Below are positions 27,398 to 36,123 of a stretch of DNA of 64,000 nt, one piece after another. A model generated the notes under the pieces. That model was not told the DNA's origin, did no database searches, and saw only the letters and a program-made list of their open reading frames with translations. A program made the translations under genes and the position numbers. This DNA comes from Pseudomonas sp. ADAK18. GTDB lineage: Bacteria; Pseudomonadota; Gammaproteobacteria; Pseudomonadales; Pseudomonadaceae. The stretch is taken from NCBI RefSeq assembly GCF_012935695.1, contig NZ_CP052859.1, positions 3,699,001-3,763,000 of the forward strand, written 5' to 3'. Position 1 is the first letter of the stretch; the number at the start of each line of letters is the position of its first letter.

Positions 27398-28383
27398 TGT
27401 TCGGCTTCTGGAAGACCTGGAAGGCCTTGGAAGCACGAGGGATCATGGGCATCAATCGGCGTAATGCCGACTACGTGCTCAAGTACAACAAGCGCAGCCT
27501 GTATCCAATCGTCGATGACAAGATCATCACCAAGGAGCGGGCCATCGCCGCCGGTATTCATGTGCCGGAAATGTACGGGGTGATTTCCACCGAGAAGGAA
27601 ATCGACAAGCTCGACGAAATCATTGGCGGGCGCAACGACTTCGTGATCAAACCGGCCCAAGGCGCGGGCGGCGACGGCATCCTGGTGGTGGCTGACCGCT
27701 TTGAAGGACGCTATCGCACGGTCTCCGGCAAAATCATCAGCCATGAAGAAATCGAGCACCAGATTTCCAGCATCCTCACCGGTTTGTATTCCCTGGGCGG
27801 CCACCGTGACCGGGCGTTGATCGAATACCGCGTAGTACCCGACCAGATCTTCAAAAGCATCAGCTACGAAGGCGTGCCGGACATCCGCATCATTGTGCTG
27901 ATGGGCTACCCGGTGATGGCCATGCTGCGCCTGCCAACTCGCCAGTCCGGCGGCAAGGCCAACCTGCACCAGGGTGCCATTGGCGTCGGTGTGGACTTGG
28001 CCACTGGCCTGACCCTGCGTGGCACCTGGCTGAACAACATCATCACCAAACACCCGGACACCACCAACGCAGTGGACGGTGTGCAACTGCCCAACTGGGA
28101 CGGTTTCATGAAGCTCGCCGCCGGCTGCTACGAGCTGTGCGGCCTGGGTTACATCGGTGTGGACATGGTGCTGGACCAGGAGAAAGGCCCGCTGATCCTG
28201 GAGCTCAATGCCCGGCCAGGGCTGAATATCCAGATCGCCAACGACTGTGGCCTGACCCTGCGCACCCATGCGGTGGAGGCTCGGCTGGAAGAGCTGAAAG
28301 CAGCGGGCGTGACGGAAACGCCGGAAGAACGCGTGAAGTTCGTGCAGGAAATGTTTGGGCACGTTCCCGCTGTTGAAGGCTGA
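27397..28383 (+). CDS. Alpha-L-glutamate-ligase-like ATP-grasp protein
   Basis: 328 residues. ATP-grasp features are NDFVIKPAQGAGGDGILVVA (glycine-rich loop and Lys) and LILELNARPGLNIQIAN (metal-binding Glu and Asn). RimK-type proteins add glutamate to peptide or cofactor ends; the acceptor is unknown here. Translation is coupled to the transglutaminase-like gene. A weak imperfect hairpin at 28404-28430 follows, without a T-run. Confidence 0.87.
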   Translation: MFGFWKTWKALEARGIMGINRRNADYVLKYNKRSLYPIVDDKIITKERAIAAGIHVPEMYGVISTEKEIDKLDEIIGGRNDFVIKPAQGAGGDGILVVADRFEGRYRTVSGKIISHEEIEHQISSILTGLYSLGGHRDRALIEYRVVPDQIFKSISYEGVPDIRIIVLMGYPVMAMLRLPTRQSGGKANLHQGAIGVGVDLATGLTLRGTWLNNIITKHPDTTNAVDGVQLPNWDGFMKLAAGCYELCGLGYIGVDMVLDQEKGPLILELNARPGLNIQIANDCGLTLRTHAVEARLEELKAAGVTETPEERVKFVQEMFGHVPAVEG

Positions 28384-28472
28384 TGCCTGCCTATCCCCGA
28401 CATCCCCTCTAGGAGCAAATCCTACAGGGGACTACAATCGCCTCCCCCGCGCCACTAGCTGATCCATCCCGC

Positions 28473-29816
28473 ATGTCGACCTGCTCCGTTCATCCGCTGC
28501 CCTACCGGGCAAATCCTGCCGAGTATTTCACGGCCATTCGCCATGCCCCCGGTGCGGTGCTGCTGGACAGTGGTCGGCCGGCTGCCGAACGCGGTCGCTA
28601 CGACCTGCTCAGCGCCTGGCCGGAAGCAACGTTGGCGGTCTGGCCGGATGAAAGTGGCAGCGATTTTCTACAGCGGTTACGGGAAAATCTGACGCTACTC
28701 GGTGAAGCCGCGCTGCCTGCACCTTATGAACTGCCGTTTGCCGGCGGCCTGATCGGTTACCTGAGCTACGACTTCGGTCGGCATCTGGAACAGCTACCGC
28801 ACTTGGCCGTGGACGACCTGCGCCTGCCGGATGCACGCTTCGGTCTGTATGCCTGGGCGCTGATCAGCGATCACCAGGCCCAGACCAGCCAATTGGTATT
28901 CCACCCCAAACTGGTGGAAAGCGAACGGCAACGCCTGATCACATTGTTCAGCCATCCAACGCCGAGTGCTCCCGCGACGTTCACACTGCACGGCAAGATG
29001 ACCCCGGACCTGACTGCACACACCTATCAGCAGGCTCTGGCGCGGATTCAGGACTACATCCAGGCCGGCGACTGCTATCAGGTCAACTTCGCCCAGCGCT
29101 TTCGCGCGCCCTGCATCGGCGATCCGTGGGTCGCCTATTGCGCTCTGCGCGAGGCCTGCCCGACGCCGTTTTCCGGGTTCCAGAGCCTGCCGGACGATGG
29201 CGCGGTGTTGAGCCTGTCGCCGGAGCGTTTCGTCAAGATCAGCCAGCGTCAGGTGGAAACCCGCCCGATCAAGGGCACCCGCCCTCGTGGCACGACAGCA
29301 ACGGAAGATGCCGCCAATGCAGCCGAACTCCTGGCGAGCCCCAAGGACCGTGCCGAGAACCTGATGATCGTCGACCTGCTGCGCAATGACCTGGGCCGCA
29401 CCTGCCGCATCGGCTCGGTGAAAGTGCCGGAGCTGTTCAGCCTGGAAAGCTACCCCAACGTGCATCACCTGGTGAGCAGCGTCACCGGCGAACTGGCGGA
29501 TGACAAAGATGCCCTGGACCTGATCGCCGGCAGCTTCCCTGGTGGCTCAATCACCGGCGCGCCGAAGATTCGTGCGATGCAGATCATCGACGAACTGGAA
29601 CCGACCCGACGCGGGCTGTACTGCGGCTCATTGTTGTACCTGGACGTGCGCGGCGAGATGGACAGCTCCATCGCCATTCGCAGCTTGCTGGTCAAGGATG
29701 GGCAGGTGTGTTGCTGGGGCGGGGGCGGGATCGTCGCCGACTCCGAGTGGCAGGCGGAGTATCAGGAGTCGATGACCAAGGTGCGGGTGTTGTTGGAGAC
29801 ACTGGAAGGGTTGTAG
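28473..29816 (+). CDS. pabB: Aminodeoxychorismate synthase component I
   Basis: 447 residues of the chorismate-utilising family. The motif PIKGTRPRG contains the PIKGT signature with Lys that marks aminodeoxychorismate synthase, in contrast to PIAGT in anthranilate synthase. Other conserved parts are YQVNFAQRF, DLLRNDLGR, VHHLVSSVTGEL and FPGGSITGAPKIRAM. It makes 4-amino-4-deoxychorismate for folate synthesis together with a glutamine amidotransferase that is not in this window. No strong ribosome-binding site is seen before the ATG. Confidence 0.95.
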   Translation: MSTCSVHPLPYRANPAEYFTAIRHAPGAVLLDSGRPAAERGRYDLLSAWPEATLAVWPDESGSDFLQRLRENLTLLGEAALPAPYELPFAGGLIGYLSYDFGRHLEQLPHLAVDDLRLPDARFGLYAWALISDHQAQTSQLVFHPKLVESERQRLITLFSHPTPSAPATFTLHGKMTPDLTAHTYQQALARIQDYIQAGDCYQVNFAQRFRAPCIGDPWVAYCALREACPTPFSGFQSLPDDGAVLSLSPERFVKISQRQVETRPIKGTRPRGTTATEDAANAAELLASPKDRAENLMIVDLLRNDLGRTCRIGSVKVPELFSLESYPNVHHLVSSVTGELADDKDALDLIAGSFPGGSITGAPKIRAMQIIDELEPTRRGLYCGSLLYLDVRGEMDSSIAIRSLLVKDGQVCCWGGGGIVADSEWQAEYQESMTKVRVLLETLEGL

Positions 29817-29826
29817 CGCTTTCAAA

Positions 29827-29921
29827 GGCCCCTTCGCGAGCAAGCCCGCTCCCACATTCGACCGCATTCCTACAGGATAAACGCGGTCGAATGTGGGAGC
29901 GGGCTTGCTCGCGAAAGGGCC
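29827..29921. repeat. REP pair forming a 39-bp inverted repeat between pabB and thrH
   Basis: The arms 29827-29865 and 29883-29921 are reverse complements over 39 bp with a single mismatch, around a 17-base loop. The core reads TTCGCGAGCAAGCCCGCTCC. It is a third sequence variant of the same REP family and sits between convergent stop codons, where it may also end transcription. Confidence 0.92.
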
Positions 29922-29940
29922 ATCCGCCCCGCTACATAAC

Positions 29941-30558
29941 TTACAGGCTCAACGGCCGATTCGAAGCCTTGATGAACTCTTTCTTCAAATCCTCAAACGT
30001 ATGCACCGCCGGGAACTGCGGGAACTCGCGGATCACATTCTCCGGCGCGTGGAACAGGATGCCCTGGTCCGCCTCACCCAGCATGGTGGTGTCGTTGTAG
30101 GAGTCCCCGGCCGCAATCACCCGGTAGTACAGGCTCTTGAAGGCCAATACCGACTGACGCTTGGGATCTTTCTGACGCAACTGATAGCTCACGACGCGAT
30201 TCGTCTCATCGGTAATCAAACGATGGCACAGCAACGTCGGGAAACCCAGTTGGCGCATCAGCGGCTGGGAGAACTCATAGAAGGTGTCCGACAGAATCAC
30301 CACCTGGAAACGCTCGCGCAGCCAATTGACGAACTCGATGGCGCCGTCCAGGGGCTTGAGGGTGGCAATCACCTCCTGAATGTCTCCAAGCGTGAGGCCG
30401 TGCTCATCAAGGATCCGCAGGCGCTGCTTCATCAGTACGTCGTAGTCGGGAATGTCCCGGGTGGTAGCCCGCAGGGATTCAATACCGGTTTTTTCGGCGA
30501 AGGCGATCCAGATTTCCGGAACCAGCACCCCTTCCAGGTCGAGACAGGCAATTTCCAC
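29941..30558 (-). CDS. thrH: ThrH, phosphoserine phosphatase / homoserine kinase-type HAD protein
   Basis: 205 residues of the HAD superfamily with the nucleophile motif DLEGVLVPE (Asp, then Glu in place of the usual second Asp), the middle motif VVILSDTFYEF and the acidic motif AAGDSYNDTTML. In P. aeruginosa ThrH dephosphorylates phosphoserine and can transfer the phosphate to homoserine. The gene diverges from cysH, the usual Pseudomonas arrangement. Confidence 0.95.
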   Translation of the reverse strand: MEIACLDLEGVLVPEIWIAFAEKTGIESLRATTRDIPDYDVLMKQRLRILDEHGLTLGDIQEVIATLKPLDGAIEFVNWLRERFQVVILSDTFYEFSQPLMRQLGFPTLLCHRLITDETNRVVSYQLRQKDPKRQSVLAFKSLYYRVIAAGDSYNDTTMLGEADQGILFHAPENVIREFPQFPAVHTFEDLKKEFIKASNRPLSL

Positions 30559-30707
30559 AAGACACTCCCATTAATGTTGTTAGTTGAGCGAGTAAAAGGA
30601 CTGCCGAACTCTAGCGATTCATGCCGGCTGCCGCAACGCAGGCCGGATTTTGTTACCATCGCCCCCTATAGAGCGCTCAGCGCCACTGACCTGTAGGAAC
30701 CGTGCTG

Positions 30708-31442
30708 ATGAACCAAGCCTTCGACGTCGCTGAACTCGCCGCGACTTATGCCAACAAAACCGCCCAGGACATCCTCAAGCTGGCGTTCAGTCAGTTTGGC
30801 GACGACTTGTGGATCTCTTTCAGCGGTGCCGAGGACGTGGTGCTGGTGGACATGGCCTGGAAGCTGAACAAAAACGTCAAGGTGTTCAGCCTCGACACCG
30901 GCCGCCTGCACCCGGAAACCTACCGGTTTATCGAACAGGTGCGCGAGTTCTACAAAATCGACATCGAGCTGATCTCGCCTGACCAGAGCAAGCTGGAACC
31001 CTTCGTCAAGGAAAAGGGCCTGTTCAGTTTCTACAAGGACGGCCATGGCGAGTGCTGCGGCATCCGCAAGATCGAGCCGCTGCGCCGCAAACTGTCCAGC
31101 GTCAACGCCTGGGCCACCGGCCAACGCCGCGACCAGAGCCCCGGCACCCGTAGCCAGGTGGCGGTGCTGGAAGTCGATACGGCCTTCTCCACCCCGGAAC
31201 GCACCCTGTACAAGTTCAACCCGCTGGCGCAAATGACCAGCGAAGAGATCTGGGGTTACATCCGCATGCTGGAGCTGCCGTACAACAGCCTGCACGAGCG
31301 CGGCTTTATCAGCATCGGCTGCGAGCCTTGCACCCGCCCGGTGCTGCCGAACCAGCACGAGCGCGAAGGCCGCTGGTGGTGGGAAGAAGCAACCCAGAAA
31401 GAATGCGGGCTGCACGCGGGGAATATCATCAGCAAGGCGTGA
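30708..31442 (+). CDS. cysH: Adenylylsulfate (APS) reductase
   Basis: 244 residues from [17 protein letters not shown]; an upstream GTG is in frame but AGGAA is better placed for the ATG. PAPS-reductase-fold motifs include [11 protein letters not shown] and [13 protein letters not shown]. The cysteine pairs GECCG and CEPC ligate a [4Fe-4S] cluster and mark an APS reductase. The C-terminal ECGLH carries the catalytic Cys. It reduces APS to sulfite in sulfate assimilation. About 350 bp of AT-rich sequence follow before the next gene. Confidence 0.96.
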   Translation: MNQAFDVAELAATYANKTAQDILKLAFSQFGDDLWISFSGAEDVVLVDMAWKLNKNVKVFSLDTGRLHPETYRFIEQVREFYKIDIELISPDQSKLEPFVKEKGLFSFYKDGHGECCGIRKIEPLRRKLSSVNAWATGQRRDQSPGTRSQVAVLEVDTAFSTPERTLYKFNPLAQMTSEEIWGYIRMLELPYNSLHERGFISIGCEPCTRPVLPNQHEREGRWWWEEATQKECGLHAGNIISKA

Positions 31443-31685
31443 TGCCCACCCTGAATACATGTACACAAGAATGTCACCATCGGTGCCATTTTTGTGTGCA
31501 TTAATAATTTAACGCACCGAAAAGTTACACCCCCTCTTGCAACACACTCCCTCCTACGATTGATAAAATTCCCCGCACAAAATAAATACCTGTTCAAACG
31601 GTCAATTTATATCGCTTTAAATTCAGCCAGTTATTAAAAACACCTATAAAAACGAAATTAACAGCTGCTTTGATAGACGAAAATT

Positions 31686-31701
31686 TGGCACGTATGTGGC
31701 T
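31686..31701 (+). promoter_or_regulatory. Candidate sigma-54 promoter for the NCS1 transporter
   Basis: TGGCACGTATGTGGCT has the GG and GC dinucleotides spaced 10 bases apart as required for a -24/-12 element, with one departure (G for T before GC). It lies about 95 bp upstream of the transporter ATG. The surrounding 31443-31794 region is AT-rich and shows no coding potential. A nitrogen-controlled promoter would suit a hydantoin or allantoin transporter. Confidence 0.45.
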
Positions 31702-31717
31702 TAAGGTGAAATACGCT

Positions 31718-31727
31718 TTGTATACAA
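31718..31727. promoter_or_regulatory. Candidate operator palindrome TTGTATACAA
   Basis: A perfect 10-bp palindrome between the putative sigma-54 element and the transporter start, followed by the half-site-like ATACAAAACATACATACA. GntR-type regulators bind palindromes of this kind. No GntR gene is adjacent, so the regulator is unknown. Confidence 0.35.
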
Positions 31728-31794
31728 TAAATACAAAACATACATACACTTTGGCCTCTGCGACTTTCCGACAGATGCCTTGGAGCCTGCCGGA

Positions 31795-33324
31795 ATGCGT
31801 ACAAGTCTCTCGAATAACATCGCACTGGATCTGCCCTCCTCCACCTCGACCCCAGAGGCCATAAGCCCCGGCCCCCTGGTACTCAGCCCACGCCTGCACA
31901 ACAAGGACTTGGCGCCGACTAAGGCCGAAGGTCGGCGCTGGGGCCGCTACAGCATCTTTGCCCTGTGGACCAACGATGTGCACAACATCGCCAATTACTC
32001 CTTCGCTATCGGCTTGTATGCCCTGGGCCTGGGAGGCTGGCAAATCCTGCTGTCCCTGGGGATCGGTGCGGCACTGGTGTATTTCTTCATGAACCTGTCG
32101 GGTTACATGGGGCAGAAAACGGGCGTGCCGTTCCCAGTCATCAGCCGCATCAGTTTCGGTATTCATGGCGCGCAGATTCCTGCACTGATCCGCGCAGTGA
32201 TCGCCATCGCCTGGTTCGGGATCCAGACCTACCTGGCCTCGGTGGTTTTCCGTGTGCTGTTGACGGCGATTCACCCAGGTTTTGCCGATTACGATCACAA
32301 CTCGATCCTCGGTCTATCCACACTCGGCTGGGTGTGCTTCGTGGCGATTTGGTTGGTGCAACTGGCGATCCTGGCCTATGGCATGGAGATGGTCCGCCGC
32401 TATGAAGCCTTCGCCGGACCAGTGATTCTGTTGACGGTGGCCTCGTTGGCCGGTTGGATGTATTTCCAGGCCGGCGGCAACATCGCCTGGTCGATTCGCG
32501 AGCCGCTGACGGGTGGCGAGATGTGGCGCAATATCTTTGCCGGCGGCGCCCTGTGGCTGACGATCTACGGCACGCTGATCCTCAATTTCTGCGACTTCGC
32601 TCGCTCCTCGCCCTGCCGCAAGACCATCAAGGTCGGCAACTTCTGGGGCCTGCCGGTGAATATCCTGGTGTTCGCCAGCATCACCGTGCTGCTGTGCGGC
32701 GGGCAGTTCCAGCTCAATGGCCGGGTGATCGAGAGCCCTACCGAGATCATCGCGGCGATTCCCAATACATTCTTCGTGGTGCTGGGCTGCCTGGCGTTCC
32801 TGATCGTCACCGTGGCGGTGAACATCATGGCCAACTTCGTCGCCCCAGCCTTTGTGCTGAGCAACCTGGCGCCCAGGTACTTGAACTTCCGTCGGGCCGG
32901 GCTGATCAGTGCCACCGTGGCGGTGCTGATCCTGCCGTGGAACCTCTACAACAGCCCGCTGGTGATTGTGTACTTCCTGTCTGGATTGGGCGCACTGCTG
33001 GGGCCGCTGTACGGGGTGATCATGGTCGACTACTGGCTGATCCGTAAAAGCCAGGTCGATGTACCGCAGCTGTATAGCGAAGATTCCAATGGCGCTTATT
33101 ACTACAGCCGCGGGGTCAATCTACGGGCTGTAGCGTCGTTTATTCCTGCGGCAGTTATCGCCATTCTCCTGGCCCTGCTGCCCGGTTTTGCCAGCATCTC
33201 CCCCTTCTCCTGGCTGATTGGCGCCGGTATTGCAGGGTTGCTGTACCTGATTATTGCCAAGCGCCAGCCGTACTACGCCGACGTCGACGGCGAAGCCATC
33301 GCGGTCGACAACGTCTGCCATTAA
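31795..33324 (+). CDS. NCS1-family nucleobase/hydantoin/allantoin:cation symporter
   Basis: 509 residues from the ATG at 31795 (MRTSLSNNIALDLPSS); a TTG 15 bases upstream is in frame but GGAG nine bases before the ATG favours the latter. About twelve transmembrane helices, with the NCS1 segments WTNDVHNIANYSFAIG, GVPFPVISRISFGIHGAQIP and GPLYGVIMVDYWLIRK. The family imports hydantoins, allantoin, uracil, cytosine or similar compounds with Na+ or H+. The following racemase gene points to a 5-substituted hydantoin or allantoin. Confidence 0.9.
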   Translation: MRTSLSNNIALDLPSSTSTPEAISPGPLVLSPRLHNKDLAPTKAEGRRWGRYSIFALWTNDVHNIANYSFAIGLYALGLGGWQILLSLGIGAALVYFFMNLSGYMGQKTGVPFPVISRISFGIHGAQIPALIRAVIAIAWFGIQTYLASVVFRVLLTAIHPGFADYDHNSILGLSTLGWVCFVAIWLVQLAILAYGMEMVRRYEAFAGPVILLTVASLAGWMYFQAGGNIAWSIREPLTGGEMWRNIFAGGALWLTIYGTLILNFCDFARSSPCRKTIKVGNFWGLPVNILVFASITVLLCGGQFQLNGRVIESPTEIIAAIPNTFFVVLGCLAFLIVTVAVNIMANFVAPAFVLSNLAPRYLNFRRAGLISATVAVLILPWNLYNSPLVIVYFLSGLGALLGPLYGVIMVDYWLIRKSQVDVPQLYSEDSNGAYYYSRGVNLRAVASFIPAAVIAILLALLPGFASISPFSWLIGAGIAGLLYLIIAKRQPYYADVDGEAIAVDNVCH

Positions 33325-33348
33325 TTTCGACACTGTTAAGGACATTCC

Positions 33349-34077
33349 ATGCGCATCCTCGTGGTCAACGTCAACACCACCGAATCCATCACCGACGCCA
33401 TTGCCAAACAAGCACGGGCGGTGGCCTCACCCGGCACCGAGATCGTCGGGCTGACGCCCTGGTTCGGCGCCGAATCAGTGGAAGGCAACTTTGAAAGCTA
33501 CCTGGCCGCCATTGCGGTGATGGACCGGGTGATGGCCTACGACCAGCCGTTCGACGCGGTGATCCAGGCCGGTTACGGCGAGCACGGCCGCGAAGGCTTG
33601 CAGGAACTGCTGAACGTACCGGTGGTGGACATCACCGAGGCCGCTGCCAGTACGGCGATGTTTCTCGGGCATGCCTATTCGGTGGTGACCACACTGGATC
33701 GCACCGTGCCGCTGATCGAGGACCGACTGAAACTGGCCGGTTTGTATCAGCGCTGTGCGTCCGTGCGGGCCAGTGGCATGGCGGTGTTGGAATTGGAAGA
33801 AGACCCACTGCGTGCCATGGAAGCCATCGTGCGCCAGGCCGAGCTGGCGATCAGCGAGGACAAGGCCGAGGTCATCTGCCTGGGCTGCGGCGGCATGGCC
33901 GGGCTGGATGAGCAGATTCGCCAGCGTACCGGCGTACCGGTGGTGGATGGGGTGACGGCGGCGGTGACGATTGCCGAGGGGTTGGTGCGGTTGGGATTGT
34001 CGACATCGAAGGTGCGTACTTACGCGACGCCGAGGCCAAAGAAGGTGATTGGTTGGCCGGGTAGATTTGGGCGGTAG
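33349..34077 (+). CDS. Asp/Glu/hydantoin racemase-family protein
   Basis: 242 residues, starting MRILVVNVNTTESIT. The second catalytic Cys is clear in VICLGCGGMAGL. At the first catalytic position, where hydantoin and allantoin racemases usually read ACFGD, this protein has AGYGEHG, so Cys is replaced by Gly. A one-base racemase, an elimination or isomerisation reaction, or a binding role are all possible. It is 24 bp downstream of the NCS1 transporter and probably co-transcribed, which supports a hydantoin- or ureide-related substrate. Confidence 0.82.
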   Translation: MRILVVNVNTTESITDAIAKQARAVASPGTEIVGLTPWFGAESVEGNFESYLAAIAVMDRVMAYDQPFDAVIQAGYGEHGREGLQELLNVPVVDITEAAASTAMFLGHAYSVVTTLDRTVPLIEDRLKLAGLYQRCASVRASGMAVLELEEDPLRAMEAIVRQAELAISEDKAEVICLGCGGMAGLDEQIRQRTGVPVVDGVTAAVTIAEGLVRLGLSTSKVRTYATPRPKKVIGWPGRFGR

Positions 34078-34098
34078 CCCCTGAAACCGAGTCGCCTG

Positions 34099-34123
34099 CA
34101 TCGCGGGCAAGCCCGGCTCCCAC
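34099..34123. repeat. Single REP unit
   Basis: One 25-bp copy (ATCGCGGGCAAGCCCGGCTC...) of the REP variant found at 22143-22234, between the convergent racemase and LysR genes. No partner copy is present nearby. Confidence 0.85.
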
Positions 34124-34164
34124 AGGGGACCGTGCCAACTGCATCGATCGTTCCCACGCCCGAA

Positions 34165-35088
34165 TCAGATCGCACTGAACCGCTGCCCCAACCCTTGTTC
34201 GGCAAACTGCTCGATGATGAAGTCGATAAACGCCCGGGTCTTGCCGGGCAGCAGTTTGTGTTCGGCGTAGTACAGGGAGATGTTGCCGTCGTCGACGTAC
34301 CAGTCCGGCAGCACTCGTTGTAATTCGCCACTGTCGAGGAACGGCACCGCCATCGGCATGCTCACCAGCGAGATGCCCAAGCCTTGGGCGCTGGCATGGC
34401 ACGCAGCTTCGGAGTCGCTCATGGTCATGCGTGCCTTGAGCACCAGCGGCTGCTGTTCGCGTAACCGGTTGGTCAGTTGCCAGGAGCGGATTCGCCCGGT
34501 CTGGGGCGAACGGATCAGGATGCCACTGCAACGTCCCAAATCCTCAGGGGCATGCACTGGCAAGCGTCGCGCCAGATAGTCCGGCGAGGCTACGAGGATT
34601 CGATGGGCTGGGCTGAGTTTGCGTGCGACCACGCCCTGGGGCAGTTCGAAACCACCGCCAATGGCGGCATCGAAACCCTGGCCGATCAAGTCCACCTGGC
34701 GATTGTCGAAGTGCCAGTCCGGGCTGATGTCGGGAAAGCGCTTCAAAAACTCCCCCAGCAACGGCACCACATATCGGTTACCAAACACCGTGCCCATGCT
34801 GACCTTCAACGTGCCCACCGGTCGACCTTCGGCGCTGGCCAGGTTGGCCACGGCATTCTGGATGGTAATAAGACTGCCGCTGACCTCCTCCAGAAACAAC
34901 TTGCCGGCCTCGGTCAGCGTCAGGCGCCGGGTGCTGCGCTGGAACAACCGTACACCCAGGCGCGCTTCCAGTTTGGCGACACTTTTCCCTACGGCCGCAG
35001 GGGTCAAGCTCAGGTGCCGAGCCGCTTCGGCGAAGCTGCCGCCTTCAGCGCTACGCACGAAACATTCGATACTGCCAAAGCCTTCCAT
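34165..35088 (-). CDS. LysR-family transcriptional regulator
   Basis: 307 residues. The N-terminal helix-turn-helix is GSFAEAARHLSLTPAAVGKS with SVAKLEARLGVRLFQRSTR behind it; a periplasmic-binding-like effector domain follows. It diverges from the SDR gene at 35216 with a 127-bp intergenic region, so that gene is the probable target. The inducer is unknown. Confidence 0.93.
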   Translation of the reverse strand: MEGFGSIECFVRSAEGGSFAEAARHLSLTPAAVGKSVAKLEARLGVRLFQRSTRRLTLTEAGKLFLEEVSGSLITIQNAVANLASAEGRPVGTLKVSMGTVFGNRYVVPLLGEFLKRFPDISPDWHFDNRQVDLIGQGFDAAIGGGFELPQGVVARKLSPAHRILVASPDYLARRLPVHAPEDLGRCSGILIRSPQTGRIRSWQLTNRLREQQPLVLKARMTMSDSEAACHASAQGLGISLVSMPMAVPFLDSGELQRVLPDWYVDDGNISLYYAEHKLLPGKTRAFIDFIIEQFAEQGLGQRFSAI

Positions 35089-35215
35089 ATCGCTCCACTC
35101 TAAACTTTTGGTTTACACAGACTATAGCAATGACGGTCTACCGGGGTGGCCCAGTGAGGTCGATACTCGGCTCCAACAACAAGGCAGCCTGCCTTGAACA
35201 TTTTTGGAGATCGAC

Positions 35216-35962
35216 ATGACCACACAAAACCTCAGCGGCAAAGTCGCCCTGATCCAGGGCGGTTCCCGTGGCATCGGTGCCGCCATCGTCAAGCGCCTTG
35301 CGGCCCAAGGCGCTGCCGTTGCTTTCACTTACGTCAGCTCCACCGCCAAGGCCGAGGAGCTGCAGAACAGTGTGATCAGTGCAGGCGGCAAAGCCCTGGC
35401 GATTCATGCCGACAGCGCCGACGCTGCCGCCATCCGCAGCGCCGTCAGCGCCACGGTTGAAGCCTTCGGGCGCCTGGACATCCTGGTGAACAATGCCGGA
35501 GTACTGGCCGTCGGCCCGCTGGAAGATTTCAAGCTGGAAGACTTCGACCGAACCCTGGCAATCAACGTGCGCAGCGTGTTCGTCGCCACCCAGGAAGCCG
35601 CCAAACATATGGGTGAAGGCGGCCGCATCATCAACATCGGCAGCACCAACGCCGAACGCATGCCATTTGCCGGTGGCGGCCCGTATGCCATGAGCAAGTC
35701 GGCGCTGGTGGGCTTGACCAAAGGCCTGGCACGGGATCTGGGGCCACGCGGGATCACCATCAACAATGTGCAACCGGGGCCGGTGGACACGGACATGAAC
35801 CCAGCGAACGGCGATTTTGCCGAGAGCCTGATCGGGTTTATGGCAGTGGGGCGTTACGGGCAGGTGGAAGAGATCGCCAGCTTTGTGGCGTATCTGGTGG
35901 GGCCGGAGGCGGGTTATATCACTGGGGCGAGCTTGTCGATTGATGGCGGGTTCAGTGCGTGA
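35216..35962 (+). CDS. Short-chain dehydrogenase/reductase (3-ketoacyl-ACP-reductase-like)
   Basis: 248 residues from MTTQNLSGKVALIQGG, with GGAGA five bases before the ATG. The cofactor motif is GGSRGIGA, NNAGVLAVG is in place, and the catalytic Ser (NIGSTNAERM) and YAMSK are present. The end DGGFSA is typical of the classical SDR family. It most likely reduces a carbonyl with NADPH; the substrate is unknown. It diverges from the LysR regulator. Confidence 0.92.
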   Translation: MTTQNLSGKVALIQGGSRGIGAAIVKRLAAQGAAVAFTYVSSTAKAEELQNSVISAGGKALAIHADSADAAAIRSAVSATVEAFGRLDILVNNAGVLAVGPLEDFKLEDFDRTLAINVRSVFVATQEAAKHMGEGGRIINIGSTNAERMPFAGGGPYAMSKSALVGLTKGLARDLGPRGITINNVQPGPVDTDMNPANGDFAESLIGFMAVGRYGQVEEIASFVAYLVGPEAGYITGASLSIDGGFSA

Positions 35963-36001
35963 TCGGTTTGGAATACGACCGCTGAGCTGAGCGAAATCAA
36001 A

Positions 36002-36088
36002 TGTGGGAGCTGGCTTGCCTGCGATACAGACACCTCGGTCTCTCAGTGAAACCCCGGTGATGCTATCGCAGGCAAGCCAGCTCCCACA
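36002..36088. repeat. REP pair (inverted)
   Basis: Facing 24-bp units (TGTGGGAGCTGGCTTGCCTG... at 36002-36025 and the reverse complement at 36065-36088), the same variant as at 9513-9592 but in the opposite arrangement. It lies between the convergent SDR and HAD genes and is the last REP element seen in the window. Confidence 0.92.
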
Positions 36089-36123
36089 TTGATTGGGTTG
36101 GCCCAGTTGGATTCGGTGTTGAA

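Noticed and set aside
28404..28430. Hairpin CCCCT...AGGGG after the ATP-grasp gene as a terminator
   Set aside because: The stem is interrupted and no T-run follows; left as a note in the neighbouring entry.
31594..32298. A 234-codon minus-strand frame over the transporter leader and 5' end
   Set aside because: It lies opposite a clear transporter gene and the AT-rich leader and shows no family features.
9513..36088. Repeated 24-25 bp units as a possible CRISPR array
   Set aside because: The units are palindromic REP pairs spread over 26 kb between genes, not regularly spaced, and no cas genes are present.
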